A stretch of 64,000 nucleotides of DNA, from contig NZ_CP037858.1 in assembly GCF_006974125.1 (NCBI RefSeq), positions 3,596,001-3,660,000 of the forward strand, given 5' to 3'. How positions within the stretch are numbered: position 1 is the first letter of the stretch; the number at the start of each line of letters is the position of its first letter. The stretch is from Stenotrophomonas maltophilia (lineage in GTDB: Bacteria > Pseudomonadota > Gammaproteobacteria > Xanthomonadales > Xanthomonadaceae). The notes beneath the pieces are model-generated. The model saw nothing but the letters and a program-made list of their open reading frames with translations, was not told where the DNA came from and made no database searches. Positions 1 to 9,075 of the stretch are shown piece by piece. The position numbers and the translations under genes were made by a program.

Positions 1-1203
1 CAGGTCACGGCCCACGCTCAGTTCCAGCTGTTCGACCAGGTGCCGCTCGTCCCAGCCCTTCACAGTCTGCGCGATATGCGTGGTCACGCCTTCGCGCAGG
101 CGCCCGGTCAGGCGCTGCGCACCTTCCATCAGATGCTGGTTCAGTGCCTCGCGCAGCGCCGGGTCGGCCTGCAGGCTGGCACCGAGCGAACCCAGGCTGC
201 GCTGCAGGTGGCCGACCAGCGCCGAATCCTCGCGCTGCAGGTCCGCTCGCAGGCTGGCGTGGATGCGCGCCCACAGCCCCTGCACGTACTCCTGCAGGGC
301 CGGGTGGTCGATCATTTCCTGCTTGAGCTGCTCGATGCGCTCGGCCAGCGCCGGATCCTCGCGCAGGCGCTGCACGTAGTTCTGCAACCAGGTCTCGTAG
401 TCCTGGCGCAGCGGGTGCTGCGGCTCGGCCAGCACCTGCTGCAGCTCTTCCAGCACCGCGCGGGCCAGGCGTTCGGCCAGGCTGTCGCCGATCTCATCGA
501 TCGGCTTGACCCAGTTCACCGTGCTCGACAGCGTCGGCCATTCGCGCTGGATGTAGCGCACGATCAGCTGCGAGGCGCGTTCTTTCACCTCAGGCTGCTC
601 CAGCCAGCGGCCCAGCCGTTGCAGGCCCTCGTCCAGCACGCGTTGATGGCGACCATCGGCGGTCAGCAGGGCCGGCAGTTCACCGGCAGTGGCAGCTGCA
701 TTCCACTGCCGCAGCTGCTGTACCACGAAGCCGTGCAGTTGCCGGCGCACGGCGGTTTCGTCGAAGAAATCCAGCGCCTGCAGCGCCCAGCCGCGGGCCA
801 TGTCGGCCAGCATGCGCGAGCGTGCCGGGTCGGCCAGCCAGCTGCCAAGGCGGCTGGCCGGATCGAATACCTGCAGCTTGGCCAGCAGCACGCCCGGCTC
901 CAGGAACTGGTCGCGCACGAACAGCGCCAGGCTGTCGCCGATGCGCTCCTTGCTGCGCGGGATGATCGCGGTGTGCGGAATCGGCAGGCCCATCGGCCGC
1001 CGGAACAGCGCGACCACGGCGAACCAGTCGGCCAGCGCGCCCACGGCCGCGGCTTCGCAGAAAGCCGAAACCCAGGCCCAGATGCCGCGCTCGCCCTGCC
1101 AGTGGCTGACCGCGAAACCGGCCAGCATCAACAGCAGCAGGCCCAGCGCGAGGGCTTTCAGGCGCCGCAGCTGAGCGCGGCGCGGATCGATGGCAGACGT
1201 CAT
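1..1203 (-). CDS. DUF445 family membrane protein (partial)
   Basis: The reading frame runs from an ATG at 1203 to the window edge without a stop, so the C-terminus is missing. The first 400 residues begin with a short basic stretch and a membrane segment (about residues 17-35). A second hydrophobic stretch carries the ALADWFAVVALFRRP signature, followed by IPHTAIIPRSKERIG, which is typical of the DUF445/YjiN family. The rest is long and helix-rich. The function of the family is not established; proteins of this kind are inner-membrane anchored. An inverted SMAG pair separates it from the gene upstream on the same strand, so it is probably transcribed alone. Confidence 0.85.
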   Translation of the reverse strand, partial: MTSAIDPRRAQLRRLKALALGLLLLMLAGFAVSHWQGERGIWAWVSAFCEAAAVGALADWFAVVALFRRPMGLPIPHTAIIPRSKERIGDSLALFVRDQFLEPGVLLAKLQVFDPASRLGSWLADPARSRMLADMARGWALQALDFFDETAVRRQLHGFVVQQLRQWNAAATAGELPALLTADGRHQRVLDEGLQRLGRWLEQPEVKERASQLIVRYIQREWPTLSSTVNWVKPIDEIGDSLAERLARAVLEELQQVLAEPQHPLRQDYETWLQNYVQRLREDPALAERIEQLKQEMIDHPALQEYVQGLWARIHASLRADLQREDSALVGHLQRSLGSLGASLQADPALREALNQHLMEGAQRLTGRLREGVTTHIAQTVKGWDERHLVEQLELSVGRDL

Positions 1204-1237
1204 GCGGGGAGTCTAACCGGCACGGCATGAGCATCTG

Positions 1238-1313
1238 GTAGTGCCGGCCGCTGGCCGGCATCCTCAACGCACCCGGAACGTTCATGGGGGTGCCGGCCAG
1301 CGGCCGGCACTAC
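1238..1313. repeat. SMAG palindrome pair, inverted
   Basis: A GTAG-headed palindrome (GTAGTGCCGGCCGCTGGCC, from 1238) is followed about 30 bases later by its reverse complement, ending in CTAC at 1313. The two copies can also pair with each other into one large hairpin. This matches the SMAG short palindromes of Stenotrophomonas. It lies between two minus-strand genes. Confidence 0.85.
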
Positions 1314-1321
1314 CCGTTGGT

Positions 1322-2200
1322 TCAGAGCGCTTCGAGCTGCTTGCGCAGCGCGGCCAGCTGCGCGCGCAGGGTGTCGTTCTCGCGGGTCAGGGCGACCACG
1401 CGACGGCGCAGCGCCGGTGCATCCTCGCCCAATTGTTCCAGTGCCGACAGCACTTCGGCATCGCGGCTGGCGATCTCGTCCTCATCCGCTTCCTCGAAAT
1501 CCATCTCGGCCGGTTCAGGCTTCGGCGCGCGCGGCTTGCGCTTGGACTCGCGCACGCGCTTGGCGGCCTGCTTCAGCTCGTCCTTGCCACCGGCGGCGGC
1601 GGCGCGCTGTTCTTCTTCGGGCAGGTCGGCCACGGCCGCGGCGGCGCTGATCGAGATCATGCCGGCCTTCACCGCTTCCACCACCTCGGCCGCGGCCTGG
1701 GCATGGATGCGTTCGATCATGCCGACCTGGCTGGTGCTCAGCTTGGCTTCGCGGGCCAGTTCGGCGCGGCTGACCTTCGGTGCCGGCTCCCACGGCGGGC
1801 CGTCTTCACCAGCCTCATCAGCCATCTCGGCCGTGCCATCGCTCTCGCGCTGCAGCTGGGCCTGCTCGACCTGCTTGCGGGCGGCCAGGATGTCGCGCTT
1901 GCGCAGCGCCAGCACGCCGCGCTGGAAGTCGGATACGCTGCGGCGGCCCAGGTGCTGCTCGATCATCCACAGGTGCACGTCTTCCATGCTCTGGAAGCGG
2001 GTGTTCTGCACGGTGTTGAAGGGCAGGCCGTGCTTCTGGCAGATACCGAAGCGGTTATGGCCATCGACCAGTACGTCGCCCCACAGCACCAGTGCATCGC
2101 GGCAGCCTTCGGCAAGGATGCTGCGCTCCAGCGCGTCATGTTCGTCCGCGGTCAGCGGGTCGATATAGGCCTTGAGTTCTTCTTTGACGACGATATCCAT
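1322..2200 (-). CDS. Orphan ParB-like nuclease-fold protein
   Basis: About 292 residues. The N-terminal half has the ParB/sulfiredoxin-like core, with a conserved DGHNRF stretch after a beta-rich segment and then a helical WMIEQHLGRRS region. Around residues 150-175 lies a helix-turn-helix-like stretch (RAELAREAKLSTSQVGMIERI). The C-terminus is charged and ends in a short coiled coil. In Stenotrophomonas and Xanthomonas such proteins are often labelled plasmid replication/partition related. No ParA partner is visible, so a role in partition is not supported; DNA binding is an inference. The start is taken at the ATG at 2200; a GTG two codons upstream (2206) is an alternative, and neither has a clear Shine-Dalgarno site. 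Confidence 0.75.
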   Translation of the reverse strand: MDIVVKEELKAYIDPLTADEHDALERSILAEGCRDALVLWGDVLVDGHNRFGICQKHGLPFNTVQNTRFQSMEDVHLWMIEQHLGRRSVSDFQRGVLALRKRDILAARKQVEQAQLQRESDGTAEMADEAGEDGPPWEPAPKVSRAELAREAKLSTSQVGMIERIHAQAAAEVVEAVKAGMISISAAAAVADLPEEEQRAAAAGGKDELKQAAKRVRESKRKPRAPKPEPAEMDFEEADEDEIASRDAEVLSALEQLGEDAPALRRRVVALTRENDTLRAQLAALRKQLEAL

Positions 2201-2263
2201 GGGCACGGCAGCGAGCAGGAGCGGAACCGCCCATTGTACCCGCTCGCCGCCGCCGGCCCGGGC

Positions 2264-3616
2264 TCAGGCGGTGGCCCGGATCATCTCGCCCAGCGTGCCG
2301 GTGATCTGGTCGATCTGCGCCTTGTCCACGATCAGCGGCGGCGACAGCGCGATGATGTCGCCGGTACAGCGCACCAGCAGCCCGCCGTCGTGGAAGCAGC
2401 GCCGGAATACCTCGTAGCCGCGGCTGCCTGGGGTATCGCGACGTGGTGCCAGTTCGATGGCGCCGACCAGCCCGAAGTTGCGGATGTCGATCACGTTGGG
2501 CAGGCCCTGCAGCGCATGCAGCCGTTCCTGCCAGTATTCGCCCAGTTCGATGGCCCGCTCGAACAGGCGCTCCTCGGCGTAGACCTCCAGCGTGGCCAGC
2601 GCGGCCGCACAGGCCAGCGGGTGGCCAGAGCACGTATAGCCGTGGAACAGCTCGATGGCCTGCGGCGGCGCCTGCATCAGCGTAGCGTGCACCGCATCGC
2701 TGACCAGCACACCCCCCAGTGGCACCGCGCCGTTGCTGACCGCCCTGGCGAAGGTCAGCAGGTCCGGTGTGACCCCGAAGCGCTGTGCGGCGAAGGGCAT
2801 GCCGACCCTGCCGAAACCGGTGATGACCTCATCGAACACCAGCAGGATGCCGTGGTGATCGCACAGCTCGCGCAGGCGCTGCAGGTAGCCCGGCGCCGGC
2901 AGGATCACCCCGGCGGACCCAGCGATGGGCTCGACGAAGACCGCCGCGATGGTCGAGGCGTCATGCAGCGCGATCAGCCGCTCCAGGTCGTCGGCCAGTT
3001 CAGCGCCTTGGCGCGGCAGGCCCTTGCTGAACGCATTGCGCTGCAGGTCCAGGGTGTGGCGCAGGTAGTCCACGCCGCCCAGCTGCAGGCCGAACGCCCT
3101 GCGGTTGTTGGGCAAGCCGCCTAGTGCCATGCCGCCGAAGCCGACGCCGTGGTAGGCCTTCTCGCGGCTGATGAAGCGCGTGCGCTGGCCCTCGCCGCGC
3201 TGGCGGTGGTAGGCCAGCACGATCTTCATCGCGGTATCCACCGCCTCCGAGCCGGAGCTGGTGAAGAACACATGGTTCAGTGGCGTTGGTGCCAATGCGG
3301 CCAGCCGCTGCGCCAGCGCGAATGCGGGCGGCGAGCCCATCTGGAAGGCCGGCGAGTAGTCGAGCGTGCGCGCCTGCTCGACGATGGCTTCCACGATGCG
3401 GGGACGCGCGTGGCCGGCGTTGCAGCACCACAGGCCGGCCGTGCCATCGAGGATCTGGCGGCCGTCGACATCCTCGTAGTGCATGCCCTCGGCACGCACC
3501 AGTACACGCGGCGCTGCCTTGTACTGGCGGTTGGCGGTGAACGGCATCCAGTACGCCTCCAGTGACTGCGGGCGTTGGGTAGCCAGATCGTGCAGGTCGC
3601 TCGCGGGACGCTTCAT
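2264..3616 (-). CDS. Class III omega-aminotransferase lacking the PLP lysine
   Basis: About 450 residues, the usual length for beta-alanine:pyruvate or GABA/putrescine-type transaminases. Visible family marks are MPFTANRQYK near the N-terminus, DGTAGLWCCNAGH, TSSGSEAVDTAMK (phosphate binding), the YHG motif, and FDEVITGFGR with the aspartate that pairs with the PLP ring nitrogen. The stretch that should hold the Schiff-base lysine (FAK in relatives) reads TFARAVSNGAVPLGG, so residue 291 is arginine (codon at 2744-2746). Without that lysine catalysis is doubtful. The gene diverges from puuC and would supply GABA or beta-alanine transamination in the putrescine pathway. The start at 3616 is chosen because the family-like sequence begins there. 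Confidence 0.85.
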   Translation of the reverse strand: MKRPASDLHDLATQRPQSLEAYWMPFTANRQYKAAPRVLVRAEGMHYEDVDGRQILDGTAGLWCCNAGHARPRIVEAIVEQARTLDYSPAFQMGSPPAFALAQRLAALAPTPLNHVFFTSSGSEAVDTAMKIVLAYHRQRGEGQRTRFISREKAYHGVGFGGMALGGLPNNRRAFGLQLGGVDYLRHTLDLQRNAFSKGLPRQGAELADDLERLIALHDASTIAAVFVEPIAGSAGVILPAPGYLQRLRELCDHHGILLVFDEVITGFGRVGMPFAAQRFGVTPDLLTFARAVSNGAVPLGGVLVSDAVHATLMQAPPQAIELFHGYTCSGHPLACAAALATLEVYAEERLFERAIELGEYWQERLHALQGLPNVIDIRNFGLVGAIELAPRRDTPGSRGYEVFRRCFHDGGLLVRCTGDIIALSPPLIVDKAQIDQITGTLGEMIRATA

Positions 3617-3719
3617 GCCAGCTCCATCAGGTCCGATGGGGAGAATGTAGCGCAGCCACGTCACGGCGGAGTCGCGGCCACGCCGGTATAACCGGGGAAA
3701 CTGTTCCGAGGAGCCCGAC

Positions 3720-5216
3720 ATGGCCGACTTTCCCGACCGCAGCCACTGGCAGGCACTGGCCCAGCAGCTTTCGATGCCCGGACAGGCATTCATTGATGGC
3801 CGCTACACCGACGCTGCCAGCGGCGCCCGCTTCGACTGCATCAGCCCGATTGATGGCCGCGTGCTGGGGGCGGTCGCCGACTGCGATGCACAGGACGTGG
3901 AGCGCGCGGTGCGGGCGGCACGGCGTGCCTTCGATGTGGGCCATTGGTCGCAGGCCAGCCCGGCCCATCGCAAGCGCGTGCTGTTGGCGCTGGCGGGGCT
4001 GGTGGAAAAACACGCCGACGAGCTGGCCCTGCTGGAAACCCTGGACATGGGCAAGCCAGTACGCGATGCACGCCGCATCGACCTGCCTGGCGTGGTGCGC
4101 TGCCTGGCCTGGACCGCCGAAGCGGTGGACAAGCTGTACGGCGAGATCGCACCCACCGGGCCGCACGAGCTGGGCCTGGTCACGCGGGAAGCGGCCGGCG
4201 TGGTGGCCGCAATCGTGCCGTGGAACTTCCCGCTGCTGATGGCCTGCTGGAAGATCGCGCCGGCACTGGCGATGGGCAATTCGGTGGTCCTCAAGCCCTC
4301 GGAGCGATCGCCCCTGACCGCGCTGCGGCTGGCGGCGCTGGCGGCCGAGGCAGGCCTGCCGGACGGGGTGCTGAACGTGCTGCCCGGTCATGGCGCGCGC
4401 GTGGGCGAGCCCTTGGCGCTGCACATGGATGTGGACGTGCTGGCCTTTACCGGTTCCACCGCCACCGGCGCGAAGCTGCTGGAGCATGCGGGTCGGTCCA
4501 ACCTCAAGCGGGTCTGGCTGGAATGCGGTGGCAAAAGCCCGCACGTGGTGTTTGCCGACGCCCCGGACCTGGACGCAGCGGCCAAGGCCGTGGCGCAGGG
4601 CATCTTCTTCAACCAGGGCGAAGTCTGCACCGCCGGTTCGCGGCTGCTGGTACAGCGTTCGATCCGTGAGGACTTCGTGCACCAGGTGATTGCCTATGGC
4701 CAGCACATGCAGCCCAGGCATCCACTGGACGCCGATGCACCGATGGGCGCGCTGGTGGATGCCGCGCACGTGGACAAGGTGCTGGCCGATATCGCACGGG
4801 CCGAAAGCGACGGCGCCCGCCTGCTGCTCGGCGGCCATCGGGCCGAGGTGGAGGCCGGCGGCTGCTACGTGCAGCCCACGGTGTTCGACCGGGTGCGTCC
4901 GGACCACGCGTTGGCACGCGAGGAAGTGTTCGGGCCGGTCCTGGCCGTGCTTGGTTTCGACGACGAGGCCGAAGCGGTGCGCGTGGCCAATGACAGCCGC
5001 TATGGGTTGGCGGCGGGCCTGTGGACACGTGATCTGGGTCGCGCCCATCGTGTCGCACGCCAGCTGCGCGCCGGCAGCGTCTGGGTGAACGGCTGGGACG
5101 GTGGTGACATGACCGCCCCTTTCGGTGGTTACAAGCAGTCCGGCAACGGGCGCGACAAATCGTTGCACGCGTTCGACAAATACAGCGAGATCAAGGCCAC
5201 CTGGATCCAGTTGTAA
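3720..5216 (+). CDS. puuC: Gamma-glutamyl-gamma-aminobutyraldehyde dehydrogenase
   Basis: 498 residues, an NAD(P)-dependent aldehyde dehydrogenase. It shows the PWNFPLLMACWK cofactor-site stretch, FTGSTATG, the general-base glutamate E268 in LECGGKSP and the nucleophile C303 in NQGEVCTAGSRL. The ending PFGGYKQSGNGRDKS is typical of the PuuC group. It should oxidise gamma-glutamyl-gamma-aminobutyraldehyde to gamma-glutamyl-GABA in putrescine breakdown, and it may accept other aldehydes. A GAGGAG ribosome binding site lies just before the ATG, and a TATAAC hexamer at 3687-3692 may be its -10 box. It diverges from the aminotransferase; puuB, puuD and puuA lie further right. Confidence 0.88.
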   Translation: MADFPDRSHWQALAQQLSMPGQAFIDGRYTDAASGARFDCISPIDGRVLGAVADCDAQDVERAVRAARRAFDVGHWSQASPAHRKRVLLALAGLVEKHADELALLETLDMGKPVRDARRIDLPGVVRCLAWTAEAVDKLYGEIAPTGPHELGLVTREAAGVVAAIVPWNFPLLMACWKIAPALAMGNSVVLKPSERSPLTALRLAALAAEAGLPDGVLNVLPGHGARVGEPLALHMDVDVLAFTGSTATGAKLLEHAGRSNLKRVWLECGGKSPHVVFADAPDLDAAAKAVAQGIFFNQGEVCTAGSRLLVQRSIREDFVHQVIAYGQHMQPRHPLDADAPMGALVDAAHVDKVLADIARAESDGARLLLGGHRAEVEAGGCYVQPTVFDRVRPDHALAREEVFGPVLAVLGFDDEAEAVRVANDSRYGLAAGLWTRDLGRAHRVARQLRAGSVWVNGWDGGDMTAPFGGYKQSGNGRDKSLHAFDKYSEIKATWIQL

Positions 5217-5248
5217 CGACGCGCTTGCTGGACGGCCATTCGCTCTTT

Positions 5249-5305
5249 GTGGCGCCGAGCCATGCTCGGCTGCCTTCGCTAGAAGGCAGACAGCCGTCGA
5301 GCTAC
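5249..5305. repeat. Degenerate SMAG-like palindromes
   Basis: GCGCCGAGCCATGCTCGGC forms a palindrome at about 5252-5270. It is followed by a weaker inverted copy ending in GCTAC at 5305. The arrangement and the CTAC end resemble an inverted SMAG pair. The CTA supplies the stop codon of the small minus-strand frame described next. Confidence 0.5.
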
Positions 5306-5675
5306 CTGCAGCGTGCGCTCACCTGCAGCACCGCCGCACGCAGCATATCCCGGTCGGCTTCATCGACGGCATTCTGGAAATGATCCATGTCCTGTCTACC
5401 CAGTTCGCACGGGTCGACGATGTACCCCGGCGGCCACAGCCCCAGCAGCTGCGCCACGCCATGCACGATCTGCTCCGGGGTCATCTGCCGGCGGATGCGG
5501 AAGTAGTTGCGGCGCGGTGCGAACGCGGGATGCATCGCACGACCCGGCCACTGCCCCACAACCACAGCGCCATCAGGCCATGTACCAGCAGCACCACCAG
5601 CCACGCCGCCATGCGCGGCAGCTTCGGCGAATCGGACCACGACAACGCAACTGCAGCCATCGGCAAAGCATCCAT
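5302..5675 (-). pseudogene. Possible frameshifted small membrane protein
   Basis: Two overlapping minus-strand frames look like halves of one protein. The upstream frame starts at ATG 5675 (or 5612) and encodes a clear membrane helix (WLVVLLVHGLMALWLWGSGR). It then runs into low-complexity sequence and stops near 5481. From about 5550 the adjacent frame reads MHPAFAPRRNYFRIRRQMTP, then GLWPPGYIVDPCELGRQD, to a TAG at 5302, and this part looks like real protein. A one-base indel near 5550 would join them into a product of about 105-125 residues. No family is recognised. The alternative is a genuine 77-residue protein starting at 5535. The rest of 5217-5807 shows no convincing gene. Confidence 0.35.
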
Positions 5676-5807
5676 GCAGGGACCGGTGGCGCAGCCTGGC
5701 GGGTGACCAGAAAAATTCCGTTGGCATCGGTGTCGGCTGAAACCATCGCCCCGTGTGGCCACCGTCACGTGGCAGAATCGGCCGATCTACCGTTATCCGT
5801 CCTGCCG

Positions 5808-7109
5808 ATGTCGACGATCGCTGCTGCCGCGCCACCCGTGAATTCCCGCCGTCGTGTCCTGCTGGCCAGCCTGATCGGCACCACCATCGAATTCTTCGAT
5901 TTCTACATCTACGCCACGGCCGCCGTGCTGGTGTTCCCGCATCTGTTCTTCCCGGACAGCAGCGAGCAGGCGGCCCTGCTGCAGTCACTGGCGACCTTCG
6001 CGGTGGCGTTCATCGCCCGGCCGGTCGGCTCGGCGGTGTTTGGTCATTTCGGCGACCGCATCGGCCGCAAGGCCACCCTGGTCGCCGCGTTGCTGACCAT
6101 GGGCCTGTCCACGGTATTGATCGGTTTGCTGCCTACCCACGCTCAGATTGGCCTGTGGGCACCGGCGCTGCTGGCGCTGTGCCGCTTCGGCCAGGGGCTG
6201 GGGCTGGGTGGCGAATGGGGGGGGGCGGTGCTGCTGGCCACCGAGAACGCCCCACCGGGCAAGCGCGCCTGGTACGGCATGTTCCCGCAGCTGGGCGCGC
6301 CCATCGGTTTCCTGCTGTCGGCCGGCATCTTCCTGGTGCTGGGCCGCTGCCTGAGCCAGGACGACTTCCTGCAGTGGGGCTGGCGCATTCCGTTCGTGGC
6401 CAGCGCGCTGCTGGTGGGTCTGGGACTGTGGGTGCGGCTGAACATCCACGAGACGCCCGACTTCAAGAAGGCGCTGGAGCGCAAGGCGCCAGTGCGGCTG
6501 CCGATGTGGACGGTGCTGCGTGACCATCCGGTGCCGATGCTGCTGGGCACCCTGGGCGCGTTCGCCACCTTCGTGCTGTTCTACCTGATGACGGTGTTCA
6601 GCCTTGGCCACGGCACTGCGGTGCTGGGCTACAGCCGCGAGCAGTTCCTGCTGATGCAGATGGTCGGCATGTTGTTCTTCGCACTGGGCATCCCGCTGTC
6701 GGCACGCTATGGCGACCGCTGGGGCACGCGTCGCACCATGATCGTCGCCAGCGTGCTGATCGTCGGCTTCGGCGTTCTGTTCGCGCCGTTGTTCCAGCCG
6801 CACAGCCCATGGCTGGTCACCGCCTTCCTGTGCCTGGGCCTGTTCCTGATGGGCCTGACCTACGGCCCCTGCGGCACCTTCCTGGCCGAGATCTACCCGG
6901 TGGAGGTGCGCTACACCGGTGCATCGCTGTCATTCAACCTGGCCGGCATCCTCGGTGCGGCACCGGCCCCGTACCTGGCGACCTGGCTGGCCGAACGCTT
7001 CGGCCTGGTCGCGGTCGGCTACTACCTGTGCCTGACCGCGGTGGCGACCCTGTGCGCGCTGGTCGCACTGCACCGGCGCGCGCTGAGGCTCAACCAAAGA
7101 AGCGCTTGA
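5808..7109 (+). CDS. MFS transporter, metabolite:H+ symporter (MHS) type
   Basis: 433 residues with about 12 membrane segments. The first reads [20 protein letters not shown], and the MFS signature [11 protein letters not shown] follows helix 2. The loop [22 protein letters not shown] is characteristic of the MHS group (relatives of ProP, ShiA and KgtP). It should import an organic acid, betaine or aromatic acid with protons; the substrate cannot be read from sequence. It lies inside the putrescine region, so a catabolic substrate is possible but unproven. The ATG at 5808 precedes [15 protein letters not shown]; longer upstream starts give low-complexity sequence. Its end overlaps the convergent hemerythrin gene by 20 bases. 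Confidence 0.85.
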
Positions 7110-7551
7110 GCGTGCGACCCAGCCAGCCACCGCCCTGGTGTTCGCGGGCGAACTGGTTCAGGTGCGCCTTGACCTGCTCGGCATAGGCCTGGTCGTCGCC
7201 GCGGATGTGGTTGAACAGCCAGCGCGAGAGCATGGTGCGAAGTTCGTCGCTGATGTCCTCTCCGGCCTGGAAGCGCATGCGGTACTCCGATACCCGCTTG
7301 ATGAAGACCTCATGCACGCGCTTGTGCGCCGCACAGAACGGGTAGCCCGCTTCCTCCATCAACTCTTCCTCGAACGCGAAGTGCGACATGGTGTAGTCCA
7401 CCACCTCGTCGATCACTTCACCCACCGCAGCACGCTGCATGCTGGCCTGGGCCACGTGCAGGTGGTTGAGCATCTCGATGATGCGGCGGTGTTGTTGGTC
7501 GATCACATCGATGCCGATGTTCAGATCGTCCTGCCAGACCAGTAGTGCCAT
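7090..7551 (-). CDS. Bacteriohemerythrin
   Basis: 153 residues, a single hemerythrin domain. All expected di-iron ligands are present: H21 (DQQH), H57 and E61 (HFAFE), H76 and H80 (HKRVH), H115 and D120 (HIRGDD). Such proteins bind oxygen reversibly and in other bacteria serve oxygen storage, delivery or sensing. It is soluble, with no signal peptide. The next gene upstream on the same strand is a REC-REC-GGDEF protein, a pairing that suggests oxygen-linked signalling, though that is only an inference. A short tail ([14 protein letters not shown]) follows the domain. Confidence 0.93.
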
Positions 7552-7635
7552 CCCGGCTCCCCTTCATGCGTATGTCGGGGCCGACTGTAGGACCGCCACC
7601 CCTCGATGGCGTTGATCTGGATCAAGGCGCCGCGG

Positions 7636-8979
7636 TCAGGGCAGGGCAGGCTCGCGTGGGCGCAGCGGGCTGGCCACCGTGGTGCAGCTGACCCGGTTGC
7701 GGCCACCGGCCTTGGCCAGGTACAGCTGGCGGTCGGCCTCGGAGATCAGCCGGTGCAGTGCATCGCGCTGCGGGCGCGGGCAGCACAGGCCGATGCTGAC
7801 GGTCATGCGCAGAGTCGCGGTACCGATGTCGACCTCCAGCGCGGCGATGCGCTGGCGCAGTTCCTCGAAGTACAGCAGCGCCTCGTCCTGCTCCATGTCC
7901 GGCACCAGAAGGCAGAACTCCTCGCCGCCGAAGCGTGCGATCAGGTCCTGGCTGCGCGCGTGTGCGGCCACCGCGCCGGCCACCGCCCGCAGTGCATCGT
8001 CGCCGGCTTCATGACCATGGGTGTCATTGATGTGCTTGAAGTGGTCGATGTCGATCATCGCCACCGCCACGCACTGGCCATGCAGCTGCAGCTGCGGCAG
8101 CTGGCGCTGGCTCTGCTCCAGGAAGCAGCGGCGGTTGGGCAGGCCAGTGAGGAAGTCACGGGTGGCCAGGTCCTGCAGGGTGCCGATCAGCTCCAGCTGG
8201 TCCACATTCTGCGAGACACGGCAGAAGAATTCCTCGCGCGAGAACGGCTTGCGCAGGAAATCGTTGGCGCCATTCTTCAGGAAGCGCGGGATCAACGACG
8301 CATCAGTATTGCCGGAGATGCCGATCACCGCCACCTTGTCGCGCGAGCGCAGGGTGCGCAGGCGCCGGGTGAACTCCACGCCCTGCATGCCCGGCATTTC
8401 CTGGTCGACCACCGCCAGGCGGATCGCAGGATGCGCTTCGATCGCAGCCAGGCCCTCATTGCCATCGGCCGCCTCATGTACCTCATGCCCATACATGCGC
8501 AGCAGGGCTGCGGCATAACCGCGCGCGGACGGTGAGTCGTCCACCACCAGCGCGGCGATGCGCCGGTTGCGCTCCAGCCGCTGCACCAGCCACACCAGGT
8601 AATCGATGCTGCCGGGCGTGTTCTTCAGCACGTAGTCGATGATCTGCTGCTGCAGCACGCGCTTGCGCAGGTCCTCGTCGTAGACGCCGCTGACCACCAC
8701 GGTGGGCAGATCGCGCTTGAGGAAGAACTCGACCACCGCGTCGCGGTCGCCATCGGCCAGGACCAGTCCGGTCAGTACCAGGAACCAGCCGCCACCTTCG
8801 CGCAGCAGGCGGTCGGCCTCGGCCAGGGTGGAGGCGATCACCACCGGCAGCTCCAGGCGCTGCTCGATGGCCTCGCGCAGCATGCCGGTGAAGGCACGGG
8901 AGTTTTCGACCAGCAGGATCCGCTGCGGCAGCGGATCGGCCAGGTCGCCATCGACGGCGGCCTGCGGCAGGACGGGCAT
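7636..8979 (-). CDS. REC-REC-GGDEF diguanylate cyclase
   Basis: About 447 residues. A first receiver-like domain (about residues 20-135) lacks the acceptor aspartate: the expected position reads LVLTGLVLAD. A second receiver (about 140-265) is intact, with VVDDSPS acidic pocket residues, the acceptor in AVVDQEMPGMQG and the lysine in RKPF. The C-terminal GGDEF domain has RFGGEEF and MIDIDHFKHINDTHGHEAGDD, so it should make cyclic di-GMP from two GTP. The domain order resembles PleD. Phosphorylation of the second receiver probably controls dimerisation. The ATG at 8979 is used; upstream GTG (8994) and TTG (9036) codons are alternatives, and none has a strong ribosome binding site. Confidence 0.85.
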   Translation of the reverse strand: MPVLPQAAVDGDLADPLPQRILLVENSRAFTGMLREAIEQRLELPVVIASTLAEADRLLREGGGWFLVLTGLVLADGDRDAVVEFFLKRDLPTVVVSGVYDEDLRKRVLQQQIIDYVLKNTPGSIDYLVWLVQRLERNRRIAALVVDDSPSARGYAAALLRMYGHEVHEAADGNEGLAAIEAHPAIRLAVVDQEMPGMQGVEFTRRLRTLRSRDKVAVIGISGNTDASLIPRFLKNGANDFLRKPFSREEFFCRVSQNVDQLELIGTLQDLATRDFLTGLPNRRCFLEQSQRQLPQLQLHGQCVAVAMIDIDHFKHINDTHGHEAGDDALRAVAGAVAAHARSQDLIARFGGEEFCLLVPDMEQDEALLYFEELRQRIAALEVDIGTATLRMTVSIGLCCPRPQRDALHRLISEADRQLYLAKAGGRNRVSCTTVASPLRPREPALP

Positions 8980-9075
8980 GATGCGGTGGCTCACGAGGGA
9001 GGGGCTCGGCACGGATAGCGGCGGTTTCGGCTGCAACTTTAGCTGCGAACGCCACTGGCCGGGTGGGATTGCGTG

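Noticed and set aside
5313..5807. N-terminal extension of the MFS transporter
   Set aside because: The sequence is low-complexity and lacks family similarity; the transporter starts naturally at 5808.
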